Shown in pieces: positions 54,900 to 63,253 of a DNA stretch of 64,000 bases. Within the stretch, counting starts at the first letter, position 1; every line of letters begins with the position of its first letter. A program made the translations under genes and the position numbers. The notes under the pieces were generated by a model. The model made no database searches, was not told the origin of the DNA, and saw only the letters and a program-made list of their open reading frames with translations. Source of the DNA: Lachnospiraceae bacterium (GTDB lineage Bacteria; Bacillota; Clostridia; Lachnospirales; Lachnospiraceae); the NCBI GenBank assembly GCA_015057325.1, contig SVEQ01000013.1, positions 1 through 64,000 on the forward strand. The letters are read 5' to 3'.

Positions 54900-55319
54900 T
54901 CAACCGGAGTATGCAGCGCAGTTATTAGGAGTTTCATACACCTTAGAGAGCACTACATCATACCCCTTTTCCTCCATTTCATTAAAAAAATACTCTGCCA
55001 TATTCTCAGCTGTCGGGCGAAAATCAAACTCTACAATTCTAAAGCCTTCCTCTTTCATTGCTTCAATTGTTTTTTCTTTAAGACTTCCCTCTTCAATAAT
55101 AAGGCAATGATCAAGTTCATCACACAGATCACTTAAATCATCTTTTAGTGTGCGAAAATCCACAACCATACCACGAGTTTGTCCTTCTTCATTAAGTTTT
55201 TCCGCTGCAATAGTAATCTCCACAGACCATCTGTGTCCGTGAATATTGCTGCATTTACCCGAATAGCCTTTTAAAAAATGTGCACTATCAAAACAAGCAC
55301 TAGTTTGTAATGTATACAT
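54900..55319 (-). CDS. queD: 6-carboxytetrahydropterin synthase
   Basis: Second step to queuosine, from dihydroneopterin triphosphate. The 139-residue protein shows zinc ligands in FDSAHFL and IHGHRW, the catalytic cysteine in GKCSNIHGH, and LDHCLI and VYETPNN. It is first in the operon, behind a probable preQ1 riboswitch. The ribosome site is GGAG, about 9 nt upstream. Confidence 0.95.
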   Translation of the reverse strand: MYTLQTSACFDSAHFLKGYSGKCSNIHGHRWSVEITIAAEKLNEEGQTRGMVVDFRTLKDDLSDLCDELDHCLIIEEGSLKEKTIEAMKEEGFRIVEFDFRPTAENMAEYFFNEMEEKGYDVVLSKVYETPNNCAAYSG

Positions 55320-55356
55320 ATCATCACTCCATATTCATTGAACAATTTAACAGTTA

Positions 55357-55403
55357 CAAAAAGGGGACATGTCTAAAACCAAAGTTAAAGACTTGTGTCC
55401 CCT
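55357..55403 (-). terminator. Riboswitch-type terminator before queD
   Basis: On the minus strand AGGGGACA pairs with TGTCCCCT, with AGTCT/AGAC inside, then TTTTT. TGGTTTT in its loop (55375-55381) can instead pair with AAAACCA upstream (55413-55419), giving an antiterminator. Confidence 0.75.
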
Positions 55404-55410
55404 AAAAGCC

Positions 55411-55453
55411 CTGGTTTTATTTTCCGACAGGATGGTGCAAACGAACTGTCGTA
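55411..55453 (-). promoter_or_regulatory. Probable preQ1-I riboswitch aptamer
   Basis: On the minus strand a 6-bp stem CGACAG/CTGTCG (55446-55451 with 55425-55430) closes a 15-nt loop starting TTCG and is followed by the A-rich tail AAAATAAAACCAGG. This plan, a short hairpin plus A-rich tail that folds back as a pseudoknot, is that of preQ1-I riboswitches. The loop-to-tail pairing is not obvious by eye. Its position before queD-queE-folE-queC and the alternative pairing with a terminator fit well. Confidence 0.58.
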
Positions 55454-55471
55454 TTAAGTTTTTGTCGCTTA

Positions 55472-56959
55472 TTAAAGAGCAAGTATTCTTCTAACCTGTG
55501 CTTCCATCTCGCTCTTATCGCAAACAGTATCATGTAATACCTTTGCACTTCTAATATCCTCTATTGCCTGAGGAATTTTAACCTTAGATAATTTGTTGAG
55601 CTCATCCACAAGTTCAAAATCAGACTTTGAAGCATATGCTGAATCAATTGCCTCCATTACACTTCTTGTAAACTTGTAAGGACTTGCAGTTGAAGCAATA
55701 ACTGTAGGTGTGGTATCACCTGTTGCCTCTTTATATTTCTCATAAACTGTTGCAGCAACAGCTGTGTGTGTATCCATGATATATCCTTCAGCATCATATA
55801 CACGCTTGATTGTATCTGCTGTTTCTTTCTCGCTTGCATAGTTACCGTAAAACTCTGAAAGCTTGCCCTTCATATCAGCTGAAATCTCGTACTTACCTGT
55901 GGTAGAAAGTGCTGTCATAAGTTCAACATCTTTTTCTGCACTGTCTCCTGCAATACGATATATCAAACGCTCAAGGTTGCTTGAAATAAGGATGTCCATT
56001 GAAGGAGAACTTGTAAGAATAAACTCTCTGTTTCTATCATATACACCTGTCTCAAAGAAATCATACAATACTTTATTCTCGTTAGATGCGCATATAAACT
56101 TAGCAACAGGAAGTCCCATTTCCTTTGCATAGTAAGCAGCTAAAATGTTACCGAAATTACCTGTAGGTACAACAACATTTATCTTATCTCCCGCCTTGAT
56201 TTCTCCGTTTGCAACCATGCGTGAATATGCATATACGTAGTATACCATCTGCGGAACAAGTCTACCTATATTGATTGAGTTTGCTGAAGAGAACTGGTAT
56301 CCCTTCTCATCCATAACCTTGGCAAGCTCCTTGTCATTGAACATATTCTTAACACCGGTCTGAGCATCATCAAAATTACCGATTATTCCAATAACCGATG
56401 TGTTATCACCCTTCTGGGTAACCATCTGCTTTTCCTGAATAGGGCTTACACCATTCTTAGGATAAAATACAATAATCTTTGTTCCCGGAACATCAGCAAA
56501 ACCTGCAAGTGCAGCTTTACCTGTATCTCCTGAAGTAGCTGTAAGAATAACGATTTCATTCTTAACATTGTTCTTCTTTGCAGATGTAACAAGAAGATAT
56601 GGCAGAATAGAAAGTGCCATGTCCTTAAATGCGATTGTTGAACCGTGGAATAATTCAAGGTAATTAGCACCTGCCTTTTTTACAAGAGGTGCAATTACAT
56701 CTGTATCAAACTTACTGTCATATGCACTGTTAATACAATGTTTTAACTCTTCCTCTGTAAAATCAGTAAGCATACGGCTCATAACCTCATATGCAACCTG
56801 CTGATATGTCATCTTTGAAAGCGTTTCAAAATCCACATCAAGTGCAGGAATATTATCAGGAACGAATAATCCACCGTCATCCGAAAGACCCTTAAGTATA
56901 GCCTGTGAAGCTGTTATCTTGTCTTTGTCATTTCTTGTACTCTTATACATTACTGCCAT
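55472..56959 (-). CDS. thrC: Threonine synthase
   Basis: PLP enzyme converting O-phosphohomoserine to threonine. The 495-residue protein is of the longer bacterial/fungal type. The PLP lysine lies in HGSTIAFKDMALSILP, the phosphate-binding loop in PTGNFGNI, and YKSTRNDK at the N-terminus is typical. It follows the 3D-domain gene by 26 nt. No other threonine genes are nearby. Confidence 0.95.
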   Translation of the reverse strand: MAVMYKSTRNDKDKITASQAILKGLSDDGGLFVPDNIPALDVDFETLSKMTYQQVAYEVMSRMLTDFTEEELKHCINSAYDSKFDTDVIAPLVKKAGANYLELFHGSTIAFKDMALSILPYLLVTSAKKNNVKNEIVILTATSGDTGKAALAGFADVPGTKIIVFYPKNGVSPIQEKQMVTQKGDNTSVIGIIGNFDDAQTGVKNMFNDKELAKVMDEKGYQFSSANSINIGRLVPQMVYYVYAYSRMVANGEIKAGDKINVVVPTGNFGNILAAYYAKEMGLPVAKFICASNENKVLYDFFETGVYDRNREFILTSSPSMDILISSNLERLIYRIAGDSAEKDVELMTALSTTGKYEISADMKGKLSEFYGNYASEKETADTIKRVYDAEGYIMDTHTAVAATVYEKYKEATGDTTPTVIASTASPYKFTRSVMEAIDSAYASKSDFELVDELNKLSKVKIPQAIEDIRSAKVLHDTVCDKSEMEAQVRRILAL

Positions 56960-56985
56960 TTCTTCATCCTCTTTTCTTTATATTG

Positions 56986-57819
56986 TCAATCCGCCAAAAA
57001 TACTTCAACGGTTTTCTTACCCCATCTGGTTGCTTCAGCATGTGTCATAAAAAACATATCTATTCTCTTACCGACAATAGCACTTCCTCTATCTTCTGCA
57101 ACGTAAACCTGACCGTTAATAACAACTCTGGTTCCAAACGGTATTACGTCAGTATCAACTGCTATTGTTCGATTAGACGTAGGCACAGTTCCACTTGCTG
57201 TTCTATTATGGCCTGAATAAATACCACAACATATCTTACATGTACAATATGCCGTTACGACAAACTTGCCCAAACTCTCACCATGAGAGTCAGCATAAAC
57301 CGGAACTCCTTTACGTCCGCCACGAGCTGCCGTATCCCCTGAACCGGTGTCAACAAATGCTGAATTATCAATTGCCTGCTGTTGTGCCTGTGCCCTTTTG
57401 GCTGCCTCTGCCTGTGCAGCAGCAATTTTTGCCTGCCTTGCTTTTTCTTCTCTTTCTGCCTTAAGTTTTTCGTAAGCAATCTTGTCAGCCGTACGATCAC
57501 TCATTGCAGTAAGGTCATTAACTGCACGAATTTCCTCCATCTGTTCATGTTCATATACCTTGTCGATTTCATCCATTTGTGCAATTAAAAGTCCATCCAT
57601 ATAGCCGTACTTCATTGTGTTATAATCAACCTTTTTTACCTGTTTCATAGTTGTTTGACTATGATTAAGATTAACTGCGGCTGCAGAAATGCTGGACAGT
57701 TTGCCCGGAACCTCAATACTGGTAATAATTACCCTGTACCCTAAAAACACAACCATTACTGATACAATAACAAGTATTATTACGCCTAATATTGTTTTGA
57801 AATTAATTGATTTCTTCAT
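56986..57819 (-). CDS. 3D-domain protein (putative peptidoglycan lytic transglycosylase)
   Basis: A 277-residue exported or membrane-anchored protein. One N-terminal helix (about 10-30), a coiled coil rich in Ala, Glu and Lys (about 105-150), then a 3D domain (about 190-275) with the three aspartates in AVDTDVIPFG, AEDRGS and KRIDMFF. This fold (like YuiC/Sps) cleaves peptidoglycan glycan strands. It has a consensus promoter and leads into thrC. Confidence 0.88.
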   Translation of the reverse strand: MKKSINFKTILGVIILVIVSVMVVFLGYRVIITSIEVPGKLSSISAAAVNLNHSQTTMKQVKKVDYNTMKYGYMDGLLIAQMDEIDKVYEHEQMEEIRAVNDLTAMSDRTADKIAYEKLKAEREEKARQAKIAAAQAEAAKRAQAQQQAIDNSAFVDTGSGDTAARGGRKGVPVYADSHGESLGKFVVTAYCTCKICCGIYSGHNRTASGTVPTSNRTIAVDTDVIPFGTRVVINGQVYVAEDRGSAIVGKRIDMFFMTHAEATRWGKKTVEVFLAD

Positions 57820-57863
57820 GAGTTTACCACCCTCATCACTATTTCACACCAATACCACAATGG

Positions 57864-57892
57864 ATTATATTTGTTTTACTATAAAAGGTCAA
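57864..57892 (-). promoter_or_regulatory. Promoter for the 3D-domain gene and thrC
   Basis: Minus-strand -35 TTGACC (57887-57892), 17-nt spacer, -10 TATAAT (57864-57869). Confidence 0.78.
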
Positions 57893-57899
57893 GCAATTT

Positions 57900-58688
57900 T
57901 CAAACATATTCCTTGATGCGCTTGGATATATCAACTTTATCGTAGATTTCTTTGTATTGCTCAGAATTAAGAGACTGAATGTAATTCTTTGAAAACTTTT
58001 TCTTCACTCCGTTCTTTGCCAGTGTGTCAACCGCTTTATTATACGCAACCGCAGCACTGACAACATCTCCATAGCGTCCTACAACATAATTACCTTTAAT
58101 ATGAATTACCGTCTCGTACTCCTCTTTTCCGACACTCTCCGTCTGCGTTACTCCAACATACTCATTGACAATCATAATATTCTCATACCTGAAGTCCTCT
58201 TCATTATGATTAGCAAATATATAATCAACACCTTTTTTTGCATAATTCTTAATGCCGTATCTCGAAAAAATGCTGTACTGACTACCATAGTCACATATGA
58301 AATAATAACCGCCACGCACCTGAATCTTATGTTCCGCATAAAAGAACAAATCCTCACGGTCAAATATAAGACGTTTGTCCGGCGAAAAATAATAATAAAA
58401 ATAGCCCGTCTGAAGATAAATCGGTGTCTTAAAAATGATTCCGGTATTACGATAATTCATAAGTGAAACAAACTTAAGAAAATCAAGAGTAAAATTATCA
58501 TTGTAATCATCAAACTCATATTTTCCTTTTTTGATAATATCGCAAGCCTCATTATAAGCCTTCGACGCTTCTTCCGGTGTGTCGTAACTTCCCAGGCTTA
58601 TATGTTTTGACTTAATCGTCATAGAACTCCTGTAATAAACATCGCCGTTCTTCTTTTTAGCTTTTGTAACTCCTGCATACTTCTCCAT
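57900..58688 (-). CDS. AP2-domain protein with degenerate HNH-like core
   Basis: A 262-residue protein with two AP2-like DNA-binding regions, residues about 4-50 (YAGVTKAKKKNGDVYYRSSM, then LGSYDTPEEASKAYNEA) and about 180-235 (YVGVTQTES, then GRYGDVVSAAVAYNKAVD). Between them, FANHNEEDFRYENIMIVN has the outline of an HNH endonuclease core, but the usual His residues are mostly lost. AP2-HNH proteins are usually homing endonucleases; this one looks like a domesticated, non-cutting derivative that may act as a DNA-binding regulator. AGGGGG precedes the ATG. No intron or mobile element is seen around it. Confidence 0.72.
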   Translation of the reverse strand: MEKYAGVTKAKKKNGDVYYRSSMTIKSKHISLGSYDTPEEASKAYNEACDIIKKGKYEFDDYNDNFTLDFLKFVSLMNYRNTGIIFKTPIYLQTGYFYYYFSPDKRLIFDREDLFFYAEHKIQVRGGYYFICDYGSQYSIFSRYGIKNYAKKGVDYIFANHNEEDFRYENIMIVNEYVGVTQTESVGKEEYETVIHIKGNYVVGRYGDVVSAAVAYNKAVDTLAKNGVKKKFSKNYIQSLNSEQYKEIYDKVDISKRIKEYV

Positions 58689-58731
58689 ATAAATCCCCCT
58701 TTAAATGGTTCCATCAAAAAACGCTATTTCT

Positions 58732-58760
58732 ATTATACCACAAGCCATACACCAATTCAA
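58732..58760 (-). promoter_or_regulatory. Promoter for the AP2-domain gene
   Basis: Minus-strand -35 TTGAAT (58755-58760), 17-nt spacer, -10 TATAAT (58732-58737). Confidence 0.75.
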
Positions 58761-58769
58761 AATCTATGA

Positions 58770-58797
58770 TTGAATTTTCACTCATGTATGGTATAAT
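58770..58797 (+). promoter_or_regulatory. Promoter for rnpB
   Basis: -35 TTGAAT (58770-58775), 16-nt spacer, -10 TATAAT (58792-58797). It mirrors the AP2 gene promoter; their -35 regions form an inverted repeat AATTCAA/TTGAATT. Confidence 0.75.
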
Positions 58798-58820
58798 AGG
58801 AACACTTAACAAACCCGAAC

Positions 58821-59166
58821 ATGACTTGGCCAAATGATCGCGGCTGCAAAGTTTAACTTTGCAGGTGAGGAAAGTCCGGGCTTCATAGGGCAGGGTGCCG
58901 GATAACGTCCGGTGGAGGCGACTCTAAGGAAAGTGCAACAGAAATATACCGCCGGTTAATACCGGTAAGGGTGGAATGGCGAGGTAAGAGCTCACCGCTT
59001 GGCTGGTAACAGGCAAGGCTCTGTAAACCCCACTCGAAGCAAGACCGCATAGAGAACCATGTGGCGGCCCGTCACGTTCTCGGGTAGGTCGCTTGAACCC
59101 GTTGGTAACAGCGGGTCTAGATAGATGATCATTCAACGACATAACCCGGCTTATCGACCAAGTCAT
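58821..59166 (+). ncRNA. rnpB: RNase P RNA (bacterial M1-type)
   Basis: The catalytic RNA that matures tRNA 5' ends. The outer stem ATGACTTGG (58821-58829) pairs with CCAAGTCAT (59158-59166). Conserved core blocks are GAGGAAAGTCCGGGC (from about 58866), ACAGAAA (about 58938) and TAAACCCC (about 59025). Length is about 346 nt. Exact ends may differ by a few bases. Confidence 0.95.
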
Positions 59167-59170
59167 TATA

Positions 59171-59207
59171 AAAAAACTGCGTTTGTTTTCACAAACGCAG
59201 TTTTTTT
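59171..59207. terminator. Terminator shared by rnpB and the convergent gene
   Basis: AACTGCGTTTG pairs with CAAACGCAGTT around TTTTCA, with A- and T-runs on either side, so it can work in both directions. It overlaps the stop region of the next gene. Confidence 0.92.
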
Positions 59208-59928
59208 ATTTTGCCTGATCTATAAGAGTTCTTCCTTCCTGCCAGAAGAAACAATAATCAATAAGGCTTATAGATGTATGCGGATACTTTGCAAGCAACT
59301 CCTCTCTTGATGGAACACCTGAACATATATCTGCCATAAGAGCCCTTATCTCCCAAATCATATCCTGTCTTGACTGATAATCCAACATAGAGAAAATATA
59401 CTTACTCTTATATGGTAGATGTGCATAAATATCATTAACCATCTGAGTTACTGAAACATTCTGGTTCCTATAATCATCAATAAGTTCAAACACCAAATAC
59501 TTCTCATCGTTAGGTATTCCTGCATGTCTTGCTATAAGAACCATAGCCTGCTCTTCTATACTATCATTCTGATAACCGAACTTCTCAATGTCATAATCCG
59601 CAAAAAGATCTACAATCATTTCGAAGTGATGTCTTATCTGATGCTGCGGAAGTTCTGCGCAGTAATCTGTAAGCTCATCATGTATTCCGGTATCCTCGTC
59701 CCAGTAAATGAGTGCATACACCCAATATACGAGGTAACAAAGCATAATCTCATCAATGCCGTCTTTCTTATCCGAAAAAACAAAGGCTGATTTGAGCTTT
59801 GTTCCCAATCTGCGAAAATCCGTCTCACTTAACGCAAGATCACTAATAAGACGAATCTTTGGCATCTGTTCTTCAAAATATGTTTTCATCTCCGGTAAAT
59901 TGAACTTTTGTCCCGATTCACTACCCAT
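59206..59928 (-). CDS. Hypothetical cytoplasmic protein
   Basis: A 240-residue protein without a family I can name. It is mainly helical and acidic, with no signal peptide or clear membrane helix; a hydrophobic patch (MLCYLVYWVYALIYW) lies at about 65-79. The start chosen, MGSESGQKFNLPE, follows AGGAGGG by 8 nt; a longer start 28 codons earlier runs into the promoter. It has its own promoter at 59972-60000 and follows the uridine-kinase-like gene in the same direction. Confidence 0.78.
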   Translation of the reverse strand: MGSESGQKFNLPEMKTYFEEQMPKIRLISDLALSETDFRRLGTKLKSAFVFSDKKDGIDEIMLCYLVYWVYALIYWDEDTGIHDELTDYCAELPQHQIRHHFEMIVDLFADYDIEKFGYQNDSIEEQAMVLIARHAGIPNDEKYLVFELIDDYRNQNVSVTQMVNDIYAHLPYKSKYIFSMLDYQSRQDMIWEIRALMADICSGVPSREELLAKYPHTSISLIDYCFFWQEGRTLIDQAK

Positions 59929-59971
59929 ATACAGCCCTCCTTTTCTTATTTTTTCATTCTTTACAGCTTTG

Positions 59972-60000
59972 ATTATAGCATACCCATTTATGTTTGTCAC
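59972..60000 (-). promoter_or_regulatory. Promoter for the hypothetical gene
   Basis: Minus-strand -35 GTGACA (59995-60000), 17-nt spacer, -10 TATAAT (59972-59977). Confidence 0.7.
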
Positions 60001-60059
60001 TATTCTGCACAATTTTTGCCATGCTTTTTATTATTTTTTAACAAAACATTTTGTATATA

Positions 60060-61721
60060 TTATACCGGGAAGCAACTTCCACCAACAAACTCACGCAAAA
60101 TACTGTTGTTAGGAATATTTTCCGAGCTAACTCCAAGGAAATAATCAAGGAACTTAAGAAGGCGCTTTGCCTCCTGATATTCCTCACTGTCTCTTGGAAT
60201 CGCAAAAAGCAAAGGCTCAACATAAGGCTTAATTACCGATAGTTCGTAAATGAGTGCAGAATTAAACATTGCATCTGCCTCTTCCTGATAAGGGAATATG
60301 TACTGTTCTTCGCCTCTTCTTACCGAGTCCCACATAGAAATTGTCTTCTGTGCACTATGTCCTCTTGTTCTTGCATCTCTTACAATTCTTCTTATAAGAC
60401 GTCCGTCGGTTGTTCGTATTCTGTTGTGCTCATCAACATTTAACTGCGTAAGAGCACTTATATATATCTTAAACTTACTGTCATCCGGAAGCATTTCCGA
60501 GGTTTTTGGATTAAGTCCATGAATACCCTCAATAACAAGGACATCATTATCGGTCATCGTAAGTGTATTACCCTTATACTCGCGTTTACCTTCGATAAAA
60601 TCAAAGGTAGGCATCTTAACGGTTTCTCCGTTTAAAAGTCGAACCATATCCTCGTTGAATTGTTTTATGTCAACCGCTTCTATACACTCAAAATCATAAT
60701 TACCAAACTCATCTCTTGGTGTAAACTGTCTGTCTACAAAGTAGTTATCAAGCGCTATCGGATGAGGGTTAAGTCCCATTGTCTTTAACTGGATGCTCAA
60801 TCTGTGCGAAAATGATGTCTTTCCGGAAGATGATGGTCCTGCAATAAGAACAAACTTCTTTCCATCCTTCTTAATCTTTTCGGCAATCTTAGCAATATTC
60901 TTCTCCTGCAAAGCTTCCTGAACAAGCATTAAGTCACTTATCTGACCTTCCGCTATGGCATCATTTAATCCACCGACTGTATCCATTCCAAGCATTACGC
61001 CCCAGTCGTCGGACTGTTTGAGAACCGAATAGAGCTTGCTTTGTGGCTTAAACTCAGGTATTGCTGTCGGATTATTACGGTCAGGTAATTGAAGGACAAA
61101 ACCTTCCTCAAACTTATGAAGTTCGAAATATTTAAGGTAACCTGTAGAAGGCACCATAAATCCGTAATAATAATCCTCAAAACCGTCTAATATATACGCA
61201 TTGGTATTTGACGCACGACGGTATTTGAACAATTTCACCTTGTCAATTCTTCCCTGGCGCTCGAATCTGTCTATAAGGTCATACGAAGGATACGTCTTTT
61301 TCTCAATCTTAATATCCTCATTAACCATCTCGTGCATTCTCGCCTCAACGTCTTTTAATACCTCATCGGTTACTGTCATGTTAGGATTTTTGTATTCGCA
61401 GTAAAATCCGCGGCTTAAAGAGAACAGCACTCTTATACGTCCTGTTGTTCCTGTTTTCTTTGCAACATCACGAAATGCCTTCATCATCATAAGAATAACA
61501 CTTCTTCTGTATGTTGCATTACCGATCTTATCAGCTGTTGTAAGGAAGCTTATTGTTGCATCCTCTTCAACCGTCTTAAACAACTCACACAAATGTCCGT
61601 TTCTGTATGCAAGCACAATTTCTTCGCCATTTTCAGGACTACCATACTGCTTTGCAATTGCTTCTAATGTTGTTCCTTTTTCTACCTGATATGTATTATC
61701 TCCAATTGTTATATTAATCAT
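60060..61721 (-). CDS. Uridine-kinase-like P-loop protein with TGS/ThrRS-like N-terminus
   Basis: A 553-residue protein in two parts. Residues about 1-60 form a TGS domain (INITIGDNTYQVEKGTTLEA) and 60-230 resemble the second additional domain of threonyl-tRNA synthetase. Residues about 285-500 are a uridine kinase/phosphoribulokinase-type P-loop kinase with AGPSSSGKTSFSHRL and VIEGIHGLN. Such fusions are common in Firmicutes and are annotated as nucleoside kinases, but the substrate is unproven. It follows the Nif3-family gene by 15 nt. Confidence 0.88.
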   Translation of the reverse strand: MINITIGDNTYQVEKGTTLEAIAKQYGSPENGEEIVLAYRNGHLCELFKTVEEDATISFLTTADKIGNATYRRSVILMMMKAFRDVAKKTGTTGRIRVLFSLSRGFYCEYKNPNMTVTDEVLKDVEARMHEMVNEDIKIEKKTYPSYDLIDRFERQGRIDKVKLFKYRRASNTNAYILDGFEDYYYGFMVPSTGYLKYFELHKFEEGFVLQLPDRNNPTAIPEFKPQSKLYSVLKQSDDWGVMLGMDTVGGLNDAIAEGQISDLMLVQEALQEKNIAKIAEKIKKDGKKFVLIAGPSSSGKTSFSHRLSIQLKTMGLNPHPIALDNYFVDRQFTPRDEFGNYDFECIEAVDIKQFNEDMVRLLNGETVKMPTFDFIEGKREYKGNTLTMTDNDVLVIEGIHGLNPKTSEMLPDDSKFKIYISALTQLNVDEHNRIRTTDGRLIRRIVRDARTRGHSAQKTISMWDSVRRGEEQYIFPYQEEADAMFNSALIYELSVIKPYVEPLLFAIPRDSEEYQEAKRLLKFLDYFLGVSSENIPNNSILREFVGGSCFPV

Positions 61722-61736
61722 ACATATACCCCCTTT

Positions 61737-62531
61737 TTAAATGATTCTCAAAGGACAGCCTGTATCAAGCTCAACCACTTCAAGTTCATCGTTGCATTTT
61801 TCCTTTAAATAATTAGCTATATAAGATATGAAAATGTGCTCTAAACCATAGTGCGTAGCATCTATAACTGCCATCCCCTCGTCTATCGCATCAAGTCCCG
61901 GATGATGAGAAAAATCACCGGTTAGATACAGTTCATAACCAAGCGCCTTTATTTCTTCAAGTTCACTTTTGCCTGAGCCCGGAAGAACAGCTATCTTCTC
62001 ATATACTTTGTCTGCATCATTTTTTCCCTGATAAAGCATTACAAAATCGAGAGAAAAAACTTTCTTAACATATTCACATGCCTCTGATGCAGTCATTGGT
62101 TTTGGAAGTTTTCCTCCTCTTCCCATTCCTTCAACCTCATCAGACTCAAATATCAAAGGTTTTATATCTTTTAAGTTCAAATACTTATCTCCCGCTGCCA
62201 GACTTCCCATACCACCAACGGTATCAAAATTTGTGTGCATGGCGTAGTATGCAATATGATTCTCCAAAAGAGTCATTATCTTATCTGATGTAATACCATC
62301 TTCATTTATTTGCTTAAGTGGTGAAAATATCATCGGGTGGTGGGTTATCAACATGTCAACACCTTGCGTCACGGCTTCATTTACAACCTCATATGAAGCA
62401 TCTAGTGCTACCATAACCTTTGAAACCTTCTTGTTTTTCCTGCCTGCCAGCAAGCCGACATTATCCCACGAGCACGCATATTTTCTTGGCGAAAGCTCGT
62501 CAAGAATATCTGTTATATCCTTACATTTCAT
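61737..62531 (-). CDS. Nif3-like dinuclear metal-binding protein
   Basis: A 264-residue member of the NIF3/YqfO family, whose proteins form toroidal hexamers with two metal ions; some have GTP cyclohydrolase-like activity. Metal ligands are in ITHHPMIFSPL, HTNFDTVGGMG and DATHYGLEH. The start chosen (MKCKDITD) has AGAGG about 7 nt upstream and overlaps the trmK end by 11 nt, a trmK-nif3 order conserved in Firmicutes. Confidence 0.92.
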   Translation of the reverse strand: MKCKDITDILDELSPRKYACSWDNVGLLAGRKNKKVSKVMVALDASYEVVNEAVTQGVDMLITHHPMIFSPLKQINEDGITSDKIMTLLENHIAYYAMHTNFDTVGGMGSLAAGDKYLNLKDIKPLIFESDEVEGMGRGGKLPKPMTASEACEYVKKVFSLDFVMLYQGKNDADKVYEKIAVLPGSGKSELEEIKALGYELYLTGDFSHHPGLDAIDEGMAVIDATHYGLEHIFISYIANYLKEKCNDELEVVELDTGCPLRII

Positions 62532-63249
62532 GCAAACACCTCTTATACGCTCTTTTATTGGTATCAATCAAAGACTCAAGTTCTTTAATTCGCTTAAGTG
62601 TCCGTTCATTTTGTGAATTGCTTGCCTTAAGCCCTTTTAACACATCTTTGTATGTATCCGACTCCTTTTTAAGAAAACTTATGAAAACGTCACTACCTTC
62701 CTCTATATTACACCTTCCGTAGACGTAATCTTCGGAATTGTCGTAATGCTCATTGCCTCCGTAAGAAGCATGTATTACGGTGTAGTATTTGCCCTCATCA
62801 ATTAGCATAGCCTCTTTTACTATATGATAATTGATATCATGAAGATACTTTCTTACTTCACATATATCAGACTGCGGTCCAAGAATAAGGTCCGGCGGAC
62901 ATTCACACTTTAAAATGTTTTGCCCATTGGTGAGTATTTTTTTGACAAGAAGCCCACCCATTCCGGCTATTACTATCGCATTAACCTCCCTAGGCGACAG
63001 CGCTGTAAGACCATCACTTAACCGAAGCTCTACCTCACTGCCAAGTCCATATTCATCAACATTCTTCTTGGCAATCTCTAACGGTCCTTTTCTTACATCC
63101 ATTGCAATTACATTCTTTGCTATGTTTCTCTTAACAAGCGCAATGGAAACATACGCGTGATCACAACCTACATCTGCTACAACCTCTTCATTTTGCGGAA
63201 CAAATGAAAGAACCTTTTCCATTCTGGGTGACAAATCGGGTACATTCAT
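62521..63249 (-). CDS. trmK: tRNA (adenine-22-N1)-methyltransferase
   Basis: SAM-dependent enzyme modifying A22 in tRNA. The 242-residue protein has the SAM-binding VADVGCDHAYVSI and the AGMGG motif, followed by the helical C-terminal region typical of TrmK. The start (MNVPDLSPRM) follows GGAG by about 7 nt and lies 4 nt after the rpoD stop. Confidence 0.93.
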   Translation of the reverse strand: MNVPDLSPRMEKVLSFVPQNEEVVADVGCDHAYVSIALVKRNIAKNVIAMDVRKGPLEIAKKNVDEYGLGSEVELRLSDGLTALSPREVNAIVIAGMGGLLVKKILTNGQNILKCECPPDLILGPQSDICEVRKYLHDINYHIVKEAMLIDEGKYYTVIHASYGGNEHYDNSEDYVYGRCNIEEGSDVFISFLKKESDTYKDVLKGLKASNSQNERTLKRIKELESLIDTNKRAYKRCLHEM

Positions 63250-63253
63250 ATAA

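Noticed and set aside
54899-54937. Upstream start for queE overlapping queD
   Set aside because: The extra residues come from the queD tail in another frame; the internal ATG right after the queD stop fits the family N-terminus better.
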